Below are positions 52,663-62,726 of a stretch of DNA of 64,000 nucleotides, piece after piece. Every line of letters begins with the position of its first letter. The first letter of the stretch is position 1. Where the stretch lies: the NCBI GenBank assembly GCA_035718275.1, contig DASTHI010000033.1, forward strand, positions 1 to 64,000, given 5' to 3'. This DNA is from Pseudolabrys sp035718275 (GTDB lineage: Bacteria > Pseudomonadota > Alphaproteobacteria > Rhizobiales > Xanthobacteraceae). A program made the translations under genes and the position numbers. The notes below the pieces were generated by a model, which saw only the letters and a program-made list of their open reading frames with translations, was not told the DNA's origin and searched no databases.

Positions 52663-53637
52663 TCAGCCGAAACGATTGCGGTCGTGAGGGGCGGCAAAAT
52701 CGAGCTGCGGGCCGACCGGTACGATTCCGGACGGGTTAACGTGCCGCTGACTTCCATAGTAATGCCGCTTGATTTGCTCGATGTTCACCGTCTCGGCAAT
52801 GCCAGGAATTTGATACAGGTCCCGCACATAATTCGAAAGATTTGGATACTCGTAAATGTGCCGCCAGTTGCACTTGAAGTGCGAATAATAAACTGAGTCG
52901 AAACGTATCAACGTGCAGAAGAGTCGCCAGTCCGCTTCCGTCAACGTGTTTTCGGTAAGATAGCGATGCTGTGACAGACTCTGCTCGATCTCCTCAAGCG
53001 TATCAAAAACATTGCGAAAGGCGTGCTCATACGCCGTCTGCGAGGTGGCGAACCCGGCACGGTAAACTCCGTTGTTGATGTTGGCATAGATGAGATCGTT
53101 GAGTCTGTCGATTTGCGGCCGCAGCGGCTCGGGATAAAAATCGACATGAATGTTCGTCAGCGCGTCAAAGGCGGAGTTGAACATCCGAATAATTTCAGAG
53201 GACTCGTTGTTCACGATAGTCCTCTTCTTCTTGTCCCAGAGAACGGGGACGCTTACGCGACCCGTGTAGCGCGGGTTTGCAAGAAGATAGATCTCGGACA
53301 GCCTGCTTTTGCCATTCGCAGCGTCCCCGCTCGATCCTTCGCTCACGTTGAATGTCCAGCCATCCCTGAGCATGTCAGGGGATACGGAAGACATCGAGAT
53401 AACGTTTTCCAGGCCCTTCAGCTTGCGAAAAATGATCGTGCGGTGCGCCCACGGACACGAATAGGAGACGTACAGGTGATACCGGTCCGCCTCCGCAGCG
53501 AAGCCGCCGCTACCTGAGGGGCCCGGAAGGCCATCCGGCGTAATCCAGTTGCGGAATTGCGCCGCGGGGCGAACGAAGTGGCCGTCCTTGGTCCGGGAAA
53601 CATCGTCCTGCCACACGCCTTCGACCAAAAGACCCAT
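52663..53637 (-). CDS. S-glutathionyl-(chloro)hydroquinone reductase, Xi-class GST
   Basis: A 324-residue enzyme of the YqjG/EcfL family that removes glutathione from glutathionylated hydroquinones. The catalytic Cys motif YSCPWAHRTIIFRKLKGLEN is clear, followed by VPVLWDKKKRTIVNNESSEI (the GSH-binding Glu-Ser) and LTEADWRLFCTLIRFDSVYY. Family length is about 320, so it is complete. It may help detoxify quinones from the catabolic pathway. Confidence 0.92.
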   Translation of the reverse strand: MGLLVEGVWQDDVSRTKDGHFVRPAAQFRNWITPDGLPGPSGSGGFAAEADRYHLYVSYSCPWAHRTIIFRKLKGLENVISMSSVSPDMLRDGWTFNVSEGSSGDAANGKSRLSEIYLLANPRYTGRVSVPVLWDKKKRTIVNNESSEIIRMFNSAFDALTNIHVDFYPEPLRPQIDRLNDLIYANINNGVYRAGFATSQTAYEHAFRNVFDTLEEIEQSLSQHRYLTENTLTEADWRLFCTLIRFDSVYYSHFKCNWRHIYEYPNLSNYVRDLYQIPGIAETVNIEQIKRHYYGSQRHVNPSGIVPVGPQLDFAAPHDRNRFG

Positions 53638-53757
53638 GTCAATCTCCTTGCATCGGTCGTCTTCATTTAGGCTGTTGTCGATGACAAAGCCATGGGCAAT
53701 GGACCGGAATCGGCGCAGATGCTAAGCGGCAGCCCGCCGGATGACAGGATTCATTCG

Positions 53758-54261
53758 ATGAGCGAGTTGGCGTTGACGATTTTGCCCGAGACTACCGCGG
53801 ATGCTCCGGCAATTGAACGGCTGCACGAGCGGACGTTCGGACCGGGCCGCTACGCGCGAACCGCATTCCGTATTCGCGAGGGCAGGAGCCATTTTCTCGA
53901 GCTCTCCTTTACCGCGCGTATCGGAACGCTCCTGGTCGGCTCGGTCCGAATGACTCCGATTTGCATTGGCGACACGCCAGCGCTTTTGCTGGGCCCGCTC
54001 ACGGTCGAGCCGCCATTTCGCGCTCGCGGGGTTGGTACCGCGCTCATCAAGCGCGCACTGGATGAGGCGAGGCAATCCGGACACAAGCTCGTCGTGCTGG
54101 TTGGGGACGAGCCGATTTATAAGAAGTCGGGTTTCAGGAGGATTCCAAAAGGACAGGTAAAAATGCCGGGTCCGGTCGATCCTGCGCGCCTGCTGTTGGC
54201 AGAACTCGCAGAAGGAGCATTTGATGGGGTTTCCGGGCTCATACGGCCCGACTGGGAATGA
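53758..54261 (+). CDS. GNAT N-acetyltransferase
   Basis: A 167-residue GNAT protein. The acetyl-CoA-binding motif A is LTVEPPFRARGVGTALIKRA, followed by VVLVGDEPIYKKSGFRRIPK. It resembles YhbS-type acetyltransferases. The ATG at 53758, with AGGA upstream, is preferred over an upstream in-frame ATG. The substrate is unknown. Confidence 0.85.
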   Translation: MSELALTILPETTADAPAIERLHERTFGPGRYARTAFRIREGRSHFLELSFTARIGTLLVGSVRMTPICIGDTPALLLGPLTVEPPFRARGVGTALIKRALDEARQSGHKLVVLVGDEPIYKKSGFRRIPKGQVKMPGPVDPARLLLAELAEGAFDGVSGLIRPDWE

Positions 54262-54307
54262 TCAACGCCTCATGCTGGCTTTGCGTTTTTGCACGCGCCA
54301 CGAAGGC

Positions 54308-56374
54308 CTAGCGTCCTTCTCTCGCCCAAGTCGCCGCGAGCGCACCGACCAGCAGCAACAAGCCGATCAATCCAGCAAACACCGGGAGCACGCCGATGCC
54401 CCGAACGACACTGACGTCGCGCATCTTGAGGCCCATCCAATCATCGCCCTTGAAGCTCAGACTGGTGCGGACCGGGACGATCCGCGGGATCTCGATTGAA
54501 TTGCCATTCGCAATCCGCCGGACATCTCCGCCAGTCGCAATGCTGAGGTCATGAAGCACATCGGCTGTCGACGTCACTTCGGCAAATTCACGGGGGTTTG
54601 CCGGTCCGACATTGGCGAGGGTCGTGAGCTTGCCGTCTGTCGCCCGCCAAAGCCCAAGTTCGTTCACGGCCGTAGTCGCCCGCCAAAGCCCCGGTTCGAC
54701 CGACTGCAAATCGAGCGTGCGAGTGGCACCTGTTGGGGAGGTGAGCGTCACCTGGTTGACCGTATCTGCCATGGTCTGCCGCTGGATGGTGACATCCCGG
54801 CCGCGCACGAGCAGCCGCAAGGCCTCCTCTTCGAGATCCGGCTGCTTCATCAGCCAGTGGGACAGGCGCCGAAGCAGATCGAGATGCGGACCGCCACTTT
54901 CATAGCCGCGCGCCCATAGCCAGATGTGATCGGATAACAGCAGCGCCACTCGGCCTTCGCCCTCGCGTCCCAATACGAGGAGCGGCTTTCCGTCAGGTCC
55001 CTCCATGATGTCCGTGCCGGTGCTGCGCTTGATATCGACCAGGCGGAACCAGTGGCTCCAGTGCGGAGGATCTGTCTGCGATCCTTCGAGGTCCCGGGTC
55101 ACGGGGTGGCGGCGGCCGGCTTCAGTGAGCCGCGCCTGGAAACGGCGCTCGGTGACTTCTCCCGTCGGCTCGGCCGGCAATATCCCGTCGAGCGGCGTGC
55201 GCCAGATGCTTGTCGGACTCGCATAGTCGGGACCCGCGGCAATGAGGACCGCGCCTCCATCGCGTACGTATTTCGCGATGTTTTCAAAATAGATGATCGG
55301 CAGCACGCCCTGGCGCGCATATCTGTCGAAGATGATGAGCTGAAATTCGCTGATCTTCTGCTGGAACAGCTCGCGGGTTGGAAATGCGATCAATGAGAGC
55401 TCGTTGATCGGCGTGCCGTCCTGTTTTTCCGGCGGCCGTAAAATCGTGAAATGCACCAGATCAACGGAGGCGTCGGATTTGAGAAGGTTGCGCCAGGTTC
55501 TTTCTCCCGCGTGCGGCTCGCCCGAGACGAGGAGAACACGCAGCTTGTCGCGTACACCGTCGATAGAGATGACTGCACGATTGTTGACCTGCGTAAGCTC
55601 GCCCTCGAGCGGCGAGGCCTCGATCTCGACGATGTTCTGCCCAGCATGCGGTATCGGCACATTGAACTTGACTTCGGTGTGCACCGTGACCACTCGCTTG
55701 TTCAACACCTCACCGTCGCGGCGGATGGTGACTTCCGCGGCGCCGATCTTGGCGCCCTGATCTTCTATGCGAAAGCCGATCGTCTGCGATTGCCCGACAA
55801 TGCCGAAGCGGGGCGTTTGAGTGAGGACGACGCGGCGGTCGATCTCATCTCTATGCCCGGTGATCAGAGCATGAAGCGGCGCCGCAAATCCGAGGGCGGA
55901 AGCATCGGAAGGAACATCGTGTACGCGCCCGTCCGTGATTAGAATGGCACCCGCAACGCGGTCCGGGGGGACGTCGGCAAGTGTGGAGGAGAGCGCCGCA
56001 AACAGCTTCGTTCCATCAGTTTCGCCATCTGCGGCTCCAGCCTCGGCGACACGGACTTCGAGGCCCGGAATCCGCTTGAGCCTCTCGAGCAAGGCGTTGC
56101 GAACAGCCTCCGTCTGCTCATTGCGGTCGCCAAACGACTGGCTTGGGCTCTTGTCGACGATCACGGCAGCGACCGAGGGAATCGGATCGCGATCCTCCCG
56201 GGTCAGCGAAGGATTGGCGAGCGCAAGCACCATGAGACCAAGCGCCAGTGCCCGCAATGAGGCTCCGCGACTGCGCGCCACGACAAGGAGCACGGAGATC
56301 AGAGCTGCAATGCCGAACGCCGTCCAGAGAACATATTCGGGGACCAGCGGGGCAAATGAAATTCCAAGATTCAC
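54308..56374 (-). CDS. Large membrane protein of the moxR operon (glutamine amidotransferase-like)
   Basis: A 688-residue protein with N-terminal membrane helices (residues about 12-55) and one near the C-terminus (GIGVLPVFAGLIGLLLLVGA). A vWA-like stretch (PSVAAVIVDKSPSQSFGDRN), Ig-like repeats and a class I glutamine-amidotransferase-like domain (about 335-440, KYVRDGGAVLIAAGPDYASP) follow. The amidotransferase Cys is not obvious, so it is probably a non-catalytic fold. Last gene of a MoxR-DUF58-DUF4159 operon. GTG start 10 bp after the previous stop. Confidence 0.8.
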   Translation of the reverse strand: MNLGISFAPLVPEYVLWTAFGIAALISVLLVVARSRGASLRALALGLMVLALANPSLTREDRDPIPSVAAVIVDKSPSQSFGDRNEQTEAVRNALLERLKRIPGLEVRVAEAGAADGETDGTKLFAALSSTLADVPPDRVAGAILITDGRVHDVPSDASALGFAAPLHALITGHRDEIDRRVVLTQTPRFGIVGQSQTIGFRIEDQGAKIGAAEVTIRRDGEVLNKRVVTVHTEVKFNVPIPHAGQNIVEIEASPLEGELTQVNNRAVISIDGVRDKLRVLLVSGEPHAGERTWRNLLKSDASVDLVHFTILRPPEKQDGTPINELSLIAFPTRELFQQKISEFQLIIFDRYARQGVLPIIYFENIAKYVRDGGAVLIAAGPDYASPTSIWRTPLDGILPAEPTGEVTERRFQARLTEAGRRHPVTRDLEGSQTDPPHWSHWFRLVDIKRSTGTDIMEGPDGKPLLVLGREGEGRVALLLSDHIWLWARGYESGGPHLDLLRRLSHWLMKQPDLEEEALRLLVRGRDVTIQRQTMADTVNQVTLTSPTGATRTLDLQSVEPGLWRATTAVNELGLWRATDGKLTTLANVGPANPREFAEVTSTADVLHDLSIATGGDVRRIANGNSIEIPRIVPVRTSLSFKGDDWMGLKMRDVSVVRGIGVLPVFAGLIGLLLLVGALAATWAREGR

Positions 56375-56384
56375 GCCTGTACTC

Positions 56385-59246
56385 CTACTGCCCCAACCGC
56401 TCGAGTAGCGCCGGAATGTGAACCTGATCCGCCTTGTAGTTGCCAGTCAGCGCGTACATCACGATGTTGACGCCGGCGCGGAAGGCGAACTCCCGCTGCC
56501 TGGGCTCGCCGGGGACTAGCGGAAGCATGGGCTGACCGTCAGGTCGCATTGCCCAGGCTCCGGCAAAATCGTTGGACGTGATCAGGATCGATGAAACTCC
56601 ATCGCCCGCGCGCGCCGGCCGGTTGGACTCTTCCGCCGCGTTTTCCGGCGGCAGTGCCTCGACCCACATTTGGCCGCTCGTGAATCGCCCCGGAAAATCT
56701 CGCAGCAGAAAGAATGTTTTCGTCAGCACGTGATCGTGTGGGACCGGTTCGAGTTCCGGGATGTCGAGCGAGGAGAGGATCGATCTCAGAGTCACCATGC
56801 CGGGACTGCGCATCTCGCCCCCGCGGCCGGGCGGTGCGTCGATGGCGTCGCGTGTATCGAACAGCACCGTTCCGCCACGCTTCATATAGGCATCGATTTT
56901 TTCGAGCGCGGCCTGTGAGGGCTTCTGTGCGCTCGTCGACATCGGCCAATAGATCAGCGGAAAAAAGGAAAGCTCGTCGCGACCAGGGTCGAGGCCGATC
57001 GGATCGCCCGCTTCAAGCGCCGTGCGCTGGGCAAGGAACAGCGTAAGTCCTTCCAACCCTGCCTTGCTGATCTCGTCAACGCTCGCATCCCCCGTGACGA
57101 TATACGCAAGATGTGTGCGCAGGGTTGCCTTCATGGCGAAGTCTTCCTGCTGCGCCGTCAGAGGGGCAGCCGGCGTCTGAGAGCCTGGCTGCTGCGCTTG
57201 AACTGGATGAACCAGACAAAGCGTTCCGAGCAGGCCGATCGCTGCCATTGCCGCGGTAGCGCGGCGACGCAATCGCATCGCGCCCAGCCCTCCCGACAAC
57301 CAGACGACTACGACCGCATCGAGCAGTAGCAGTGCAAGCGCGACCAGAAAAATCGGTCCGCGCAGATCGAGAGGCTCCCCCTGACGATAGGCATCGAGCC
57401 GCGCATTGAGCGCCGACACCTCTAGTGCTGCGGGACGATCGCCCGGCGCCAAGGTGTTGACGGCCACCAGCCCTTCAGGCGGGCCGTAGAAGCCAGGCGG
57501 GTGATCGAGACTCCCGCGCTGGCTGTAATTGCTGGGTATAGGCCTCGCCGTCGGCGGAGGAGTCGTGAACGCACCGAACCCATCGAGAACGCGTGTGGGC
57601 GGCACCACCTGTCCCGCGCGCTTTTCACCGGACTCTCCGGCCGAACCGGTACCTTCGTCGGCTGCCACCGAGCCGGAGAGCGCCACCAGACGCCGCAACA
57701 TGTCCACGAAAGCGCCAGAGAGCGGTAGATCGGACCAGCGCGTATCGGCCGTGACGTGAAAGAGCACGAGCAGGCCTTTGCCGCGACGTTCGGCCGTGAC
57801 AAGCGGGGTACCGTCGGCGAGCGTGGCCCAGGTGCGATCGGTGAGTTGGGAGTCGGGCTCCGCGAGCACCTGGTGCGTGACGGTGACGTCATTGGGGACG
57901 GTCATGCCGCTGAACGGACCCTCGCGCGAAAAGGCAGCGAGTTGCTGCGGCTTGTCCCAGCTCAGGCTTCCCCCCAGCACCCGGCCGCCGCGTCGCAGCT
58001 TGACCGGGACGAGGTCGTCCCCCGCGCCTGCCAAGTGTGGACCGGCAAAGCGCACCAAGACGCCGCCGTTCTCGATCCACTTGTTCACGCGATCGATCGC
58101 TTCCGCGATATTGCCGACGTCGGCGAGAATGAGCATCGGCAATTGCCGATCAAGGAAACCGGCAATTGCTTCCGCCGGCGCAGCGCCTTCCGCAAGTCGC
58201 ACGTCCGCAAAAGGATTCAATGCACGCGAAAGATAATAGGTGGCGCCGATCAGCGGCTGCGATCTGTCGGCAGCCGAGCCCGACACTATTCCGACCGTGC
58301 GCCGGCGCCAGCGTTTGTCGAGCAACTGAACGGCGCCTGCGGAACGTTCGCCGACGACTTCAAGACGCGCCACGTCGTTGCGGATTTCGACAGGCAAGTT
58401 GATGACCGCATCGGCTTCCCGCTCGCTGGATTTAAAGCTGAAGGTCGCTTGCCCGAGAGGCAGCCCCTTGAGATCGATTGCATTCACCATGCCGTTATCG
58501 CCGGGCCCAGTCTGAGCGCGAAGCACCTTGACCGTGAGGGCCCCGGCTGCATTGTCGGCCGCTGCGAGCGCGTGTGAGACGGGCAATCCCCCGGCAATGA
58601 TAGTGAGCGGGTGACTTCCAATCACCCGTTTCAGACCGGCCACGAATTCAGCTCCTTTGCCGACATCGACACCGTCAGATAGCCAGACTACTTCCACATT
58701 CTGAGTGGAGGCGAGAAATCGCTCGAGCAGCGGCAAGGCTTGTGTTCGATCAACGGAATAGGGCTTCGGCTTGATCTGCTTCATCTGCACGCGGGCAGCG
58801 CCCCCAGGTCGAAGCGAGATGTCGCGATCGAGTTCCGAAAGCGGAAGCAGCGCGACGCCGCGGCTGTCGGCCTCCGCCCGTGCGATAAGTTCGTCCCCGG
58901 TGCGCAGCCGGGCATCCCATGTGGCGGCCGCGGGCCAGCCGTCATCAAGCATAATCAGGAGTGGAGCCTTCCGGTCTGTTGCCGCCAGTGGCGGATTCCA
59001 CATCGGGCCGGCGGCGGCGATGATGATCAGCGCCGCGAGGGTGAGGCGGAGCAGCGTAAGCCACCAGGGCGTACGCGCGGGCGTTTCCTCCTTCGGTGCG
59101 ATCTCGAACAGCAGCCGGGTAGGAGGAAAGTCGATTCGGCGCGGGCGGGGAGGCACGAGCCGCAGCAGCCACCACAGCGCCGGCAGGCTCAGCAGTCCGA
59201 GCAGGACCAGCGGTTGCGCGAATGCGAGGGGCAACGAACCGATCAT
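56385..59246 (-). CDS. BatA-N/DUF4159 membrane protein
   Basis: A 953-residue protein. N-terminal membrane helices of BatA type (PLVLLGLLSLPALWWLLRLV, then LLRLTLAALIIIAAAGPMWN) are followed by a long extracytoplasmic region with vWA-like parts. Two helices occur at about 660-720, and a C-terminal DUF4159 domain with KATLRTHLAYIVTGDASV and DPGRDELSFFPLIYWPM. The ATG at 59246 overlaps the DUF58 stop (ATGA), giving translational coupling. The role, perhaps envelope quality control with MoxR, is inference. Confidence 0.85.
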   Translation of the reverse strand: MIGSLPLAFAQPLVLLGLLSLPALWWLLRLVPPRPRRIDFPPTRLLFEIAPKEETPARTPWWLTLLRLTLAALIIIAAAGPMWNPPLAATDRKAPLLIMLDDGWPAAATWDARLRTGDELIARAEADSRGVALLPLSELDRDISLRPGGAARVQMKQIKPKPYSVDRTQALPLLERFLASTQNVEVVWLSDGVDVGKGAEFVAGLKRVIGSHPLTIIAGGLPVSHALAAADNAAGALTVKVLRAQTGPGDNGMVNAIDLKGLPLGQATFSFKSSEREADAVINLPVEIRNDVARLEVVGERSAGAVQLLDKRWRRRTVGIVSGSAADRSQPLIGATYYLSRALNPFADVRLAEGAAPAEAIAGFLDRQLPMLILADVGNIAEAIDRVNKWIENGGVLVRFAGPHLAGAGDDLVPVKLRRGGRVLGGSLSWDKPQQLAAFSREGPFSGMTVPNDVTVTHQVLAEPDSQLTDRTWATLADGTPLVTAERRGKGLLVLFHVTADTRWSDLPLSGAFVDMLRRLVALSGSVAADEGTGSAGESGEKRAGQVVPPTRVLDGFGAFTTPPPTARPIPSNYSQRGSLDHPPGFYGPPEGLVAVNTLAPGDRPAALEVSALNARLDAYRQGEPLDLRGPIFLVALALLLLDAVVVVWLSGGLGAMRLRRRATAAMAAIGLLGTLCLVHPVQAQQPGSQTPAAPLTAQQEDFAMKATLRTHLAYIVTGDASVDEISKAGLEGLTLFLAQRTALEAGDPIGLDPGRDELSFFPLIYWPMSTSAQKPSQAALEKIDAYMKRGGTVLFDTRDAIDAPPGRGGEMRSPGMVTLRSILSSLDIPELEPVPHDHVLTKTFFLLRDFPGRFTSGQMWVEALPPENAAEESNRPARAGDGVSSILITSNDFAGAWAMRPDGQPMLPLVPGEPRQREFAFRAGVNIVMYALTGNYKADQVHIPALLERLGQ

Positions 59247-60196
59247 GCGACGCTCGCGGGACGCGCCGGAGTGTACCGACTGGGATTGGCAACGCCCTGT
59301 GCGTGATCGCCCATTCGCGCGTGGAGCACGAGCAGGAGTTCGCTCGCAGGGCGATCGGTGCGATGCACTGCGAAAGTCCAGCCGCGAAGATCCGTTTCGG
59401 AGCGGATTGCCGCACGATGACGCGCGACAATAGTTTGATAGTCGTTCCGCCATACCTCGGCGCGGCCTGCCGTAACACTGCCGGCCCCTTCCGGTTCAAT
59501 GAATTCGATCCGGCCGGAATAAGGGAAGCTTTCTTCGGCGGGGTCGACGATCTGCACGACATGTCCATGCGCGCCGCTCGCCGAAAGCTGTGCAATCATA
59601 TCTCTCACATCGGCAATGGGTGTCCAAAGATCGGAGAGAATGACAACTTCGGACAGCGGGGAGGGTGCGAAAGAGGGAGGCAGGCTCGCGCGCTCGGCCG
59701 GATCGTGCAGCACGGCTTCCGCCATCTTCTCGATCACATTACGGCTTGCGGTGGGACGCATCAGGCCGGGAAGGCCGACGCGTTCGCCCCCTTGCACCAG
59801 AACTTCGGCCAATGCGAAGGCAACAACGAGCGTGCGCTCGAGCTTGCTGTCCTTCGACAGCGAAGAGTGGAAAGTCATGGAGGGCGAGCGGTCAGGCCAG
59901 AGCCATACCGTATGCGAGGCTTCCCACTCCCGTTCACGCACGTAGAGATGGTCGTCACGCGCCGACCGGCGCCAGTCGACGTTCTGCGCCGGTTCGCCGG
60001 AGACAAAGCGGCGATACTGCCAGAAGTTTTCTCCCGGCCCCGCACGGCGACGTCCATGCAGCCCATGAATGACAGTCGACGCGACCCGACGCGCTTCGAG
60101 AATGAGACGCGGCATCGCATCGGCGAGCTTGCGGGCGGTGACGGTCGCCTGCCCGACAAGGCCGCTCTCGGTCTCATTCGGCCTTACCTCTGCCAT
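59243..60196 (-). CDS. DUF58 domain protein
   Basis: A 317-residue cytoplasmic vWA-like protein. The family motif is GRRRAGPGENFWQYRRFVSG, then AQNVDWRRSARDDHLYVRER and WLWPDRSPSMTF (MIDAS-like Asp-x-Ser-x-Ser). DUF58 proteins are typical clients or partners of MoxR ATPases. It follows moxR after 4 bp. Confidence 0.92.
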   Translation of the reverse strand: MAEVRPNETESGLVGQATVTARKLADAMPRLILEARRVASTVIHGLHGRRRAGPGENFWQYRRFVSGEPAQNVDWRRSARDDHLYVREREWEASHTVWLWPDRSPSMTFHSSLSKDSKLERTLVVAFALAEVLVQGGERVGLPGLMRPTASRNVIEKMAEAVLHDPAERASLPPSFAPSPLSEVVILSDLWTPIADVRDMIAQLSASGAHGHVVQIVDPAEESFPYSGRIEFIEPEGAGSVTAGRAEVWRNDYQTIVARHRAAIRSETDLRGWTFAVHRTDRPASELLLVLHARMGDHAQGVANPSRYTPARPASVA

Positions 60197-60200
60197 TGCG

Positions 60201-61211
60201 CTAACCGATCCGGGCCTTCAGTCGCCTGATCACGTTCGGGATGGTCTCCCCTTCCGCGCGAGCTGCGAAGGTCAGGGCCATGCGGTGCTTGAGAACCGGT
60301 TCCGCCAATTCGAGCACGTCATCAATCGATGGCGCGAAACGTCCATCAAGAAGAGCGCGCGCCCGCACGGCCAGCATCAGCGCCTGACTGGCGCGCGGTC
60401 CGGGACCCCACGAGATGAGATTGCTGATTTCGCCCGCTTCCGGACCCGGGCGCGCGGAACGGACCAGGGCGAGGATCGCCTCGACGACCGACTCGCCGAC
60501 CGGAAGACGGCGAACAAGGCGCTGCGCCGACATCAGGTCCTCAGCGCTCATCGCGGCCTTTGCGCGAGTCTCTTCGGCCCCGGTCGTGTCGAACAGGATT
60601 TTCCGTTCGGCCTCCTGATCGGGATAGTCGACATCAACCTCCATGAGGAAGCGGTCAAGTTGCGCTTCCGGCAAAGGATAGGTTCCTTCCTGCTCGAGGG
60701 GGTTTTGCGTCGCGAGCACATGAAATGGTTTCGGCAGATCGTGCCGCGCTCCCGCCACCGTCACATGCTGCTCCTGCATCGCCTGCAACAATGCCGATTG
60801 GGTGCGTGGCGAAGCACGGTTTATCTCGTCGGCCATCAGCAATTGGGCGAATACCGGGCCCGCGATGAAGCGGAAGCTGCGCTTGCCACCCGGGCTTTCT
60901 TCAAGCACTTCCGTGCCGAGAATATCGGACGGCATCAGGTCGGGAGTGAACTGGATGCGTCGTGCATCAAGCCCAAGCGCTGTTCCCATCGTTTCCACGA
61001 GCTTGGTCTTGGCGAGGCCCGGCACGCCGACGAGCAACGCATGCCCGCCGGAGAGGACCGTAACCAATGCGCGCTCCACCACAAGATCCTGCCCGAAAAT
61101 GACTGCGCCGATCTCGGCCTTGGCTGCGCGAACGTGGGCGGCCGTGGATTCCGCCGCGCGAACAATCATGTCTTCAAGCTTTTCCAGGCTCTCGCCGCCA
61201 GCCATTCCCAT
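60201..61211 (-). CDS. MoxR-family AAA+ ATPase
   Basis: A 336-residue AAA+ chaperone-like ATPase. Walker A LLVGVPGLAKTKLVE, Walker B LLMADEINRASPRTQSALLQ and sensor-1 FHVLATQNPLEQEGTYPLPE are intact. It probably remodels a vWA protein of its own operon. The ATG at 61211 with AAGGA upstream is chosen; a GTG at 61253 is less likely. First gene of a four-gene operon, divergent from DUF1285. Confidence 0.94.
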   Translation of the reverse strand: MGMAGGESLEKLEDMIVRAAESTAAHVRAAKAEIGAVIFGQDLVVERALVTVLSGGHALLVGVPGLAKTKLVETMGTALGLDARRIQFTPDLMPSDILGTEVLEESPGGKRSFRFIAGPVFAQLLMADEINRASPRTQSALLQAMQEQHVTVAGARHDLPKPFHVLATQNPLEQEGTYPLPEAQLDRFLMEVDVDYPDQEAERKILFDTTGAEETRAKAAMSAEDLMSAQRLVRRLPVGESVVEAILALVRSARPGPEAGEISNLISWGPGPRASQALMLAVRARALLDGRFAPSIDDVLELAEPVLKHRMALTFAARAEGETIPNVIRRLKARIG

Positions 61212-61416
61212 CTTCTTTAATCCTTCCGTCCGCCAACAGGGCGTCAATTGCACTATGCAACAAACGCACCAGCGACGATTTTGCTGCGTTTAGTTTAGTT
61301 TATATGGGCGAATCTGCCTCAATCTGCCGCCCAGCTTACGCTATCTTCTGCCCGCGATCCGGTGAATCACGAAGATGCGAACAGGCTCGCGGCGATTGGA
61401 TTATCGAAGGAAAACA

Positions 61417-62004
61417 ATGGCGAAGGCAGGGCAAAGCGGATTGGAGGCGATTGCGGCAGGGCTGCCCCGCGAAAAGAAGGGTTTGCCGCCCGTCGAGCTT
61501 TGGAATCCGCCTTATTGCGGCGACATCGATCTGCGGATAGCGAGCGATGGCACCTGGTTTTACGAAAAGACGCCGATTGGACGGCCAGCCCTGGTCAAAT
61601 TGTTCGCATCTGTCCTTAAGCGCGAGGGCGACAAGTATTTCCTGGTGACGCCAATCGAGAAGGTGGGGATCCTGGTCGAGGATGCACCTTTTCTCGCCGT
61701 CGAAATGAAAACCGCCACGGGTGAACACGGACAGATACTTCAGTTCCGTACCAATGTCGATGACTGGATCGTGGCTGGGCGCGGTCACGTATTGCGTTTC
61801 GAACCGCAGCAGTCGACGGGTGGCCTCAAGCCGTACCTCCATGTCCGTCGCGGACTCTGGGCGAAGGTGACGCGTGCGCTCTTCTACGATCTTGTCGCAC
61901 TCGGGCAGGAACGCGAGGTTGCAGGAAAGGCTATGTTCGGAATTGCGTCACAGGGTGAATTCTTCGCCATGGCGGAGGCGAGTGCGGTCCGGGAGTTTGC
62001 TTGA
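61417..62004 (+). CDS. DUF1285 protein
   Basis: A 195-residue protein of the DUF1285 family. Characteristic blocks are LWNPPYCGDIDLRIASDGTW, FYEKTPIGRPALVKLFASVL and YFLVTPIEKVGILVEDAPF. The function is unknown. GAAGGA precedes the ATG. Its stop overlaps the next start (TGATG), and the gene is conserved next to moxR and CoA-pyrophosphatase genes in Alphaproteobacteria. Confidence 0.9.
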   Translation: MAKAGQSGLEAIAAGLPREKKGLPPVELWNPPYCGDIDLRIASDGTWFYEKTPIGRPALVKLFASVLKREGDKYFLVTPIEKVGILVEDAPFLAVEMKTATGEHGQILQFRTNVDDWIVAGRGHVLRFEPQQSTGGLKPYLHVRRGLWAKVTRALFYDLVALGQEREVAGKAMFGIASQGEFFAMAEASAVREFA

Positions 62005-62657
62005 TGCGAGATGCGCTGTCGGCGCTTTCGGGGAAAGACTTTTTCGCGCGGGTATCGAACCGGTTGACCAGCGAGGTGCCGCCCGGTCTCACGGATCCGA
62101 CCGTGACCCCCGTGCGCGGCGACCACGATGCCGATCCGGTGATGCGCAGGATTGCGGAAGTGCGGCCGATCCGTCCTGCCGCCGTGCTGGTTCCGATCGT
62201 CGACAATTCCGAATTGACGGTGCTGCTCACGCAGCGTGCTCAGCATCTTCCTGATCACCCGGGGCAGATCTCCTTTCCTGGCGGCAAGATCGAGCGACAT
62301 GATGCAGATCCGCGAGCCTCGGCTCTGCGCGAAGCCGAGGAGGAAATCGGTCTCGACCGGCGCTTCGTCGAACCTCTTGGCTATCTCGACCTTTACATGA
62401 CGACGCTCGGCTATCGTATCGTGCCCGTGATTGCGCGGGTGCAGCCGGGATTCAAGCTTGCGCTCAACGTGAGCGAAGTCGACGCCGCTTTCGAAGTGCC
62501 GCTCGACTACCTTATGGACCAGAGTAACGTGCAGCGGCATTCGCGCGAGTGGCAGGGAATGACGCGGCATTACTATGCGATCACGTTTGGGGATCGTTAT
62601 ATCTGGGGCGTGACGGCCGGCATCCTGCGTAATCTGTACGATCGGATTTATCGCTAA
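62004..62657 (+). CDS. CoA pyrophosphatase (Nudix, NudL type)
   Basis: A 217-residue Nudix enzyme. The UPF0035 motif LLTQRAQHLPDHPGQISFPG runs straight into the Nudix box (GGKIERHDADPRASALREAE with EEIGL). The combination marks CoA pyrophosphatases, which split coenzyme A into phosphopantetheine and 3',5'-ADP. The ATG overlaps the DUF1285 stop, giving coupled translation. Confidence 0.92.
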   Translation: MRDALSALSGKDFFARVSNRLTSEVPPGLTDPTVTPVRGDHDADPVMRRIAEVRPIRPAAVLVPIVDNSELTVLLTQRAQHLPDHPGQISFPGGKIERHDADPRASALREAEEEIGLDRRFVEPLGYLDLYMTTLGYRIVPVIARVQPGFKLALNVSEVDAAFEVPLDYLMDQSNVQRHSREWQGMTRHYYAITFGDRYIWGVTAGILRNLYDRIYR

Positions 62658-62726
62658 TGCGTGCAAAGCATGACTCTCAGGACATCCCGACGGGGTTGTC
62701 CCAGCGTACGGTAAGGTGAATGAGCG

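Noticed and set aside
54639..54691. Short direct repeat encoding GLWRAT twice, 36 bp apart
   Set aside because: In frame in a repetitive beta-rich domain; looks like an ordinary sequence feature, not a mobile or regulatory repeat.
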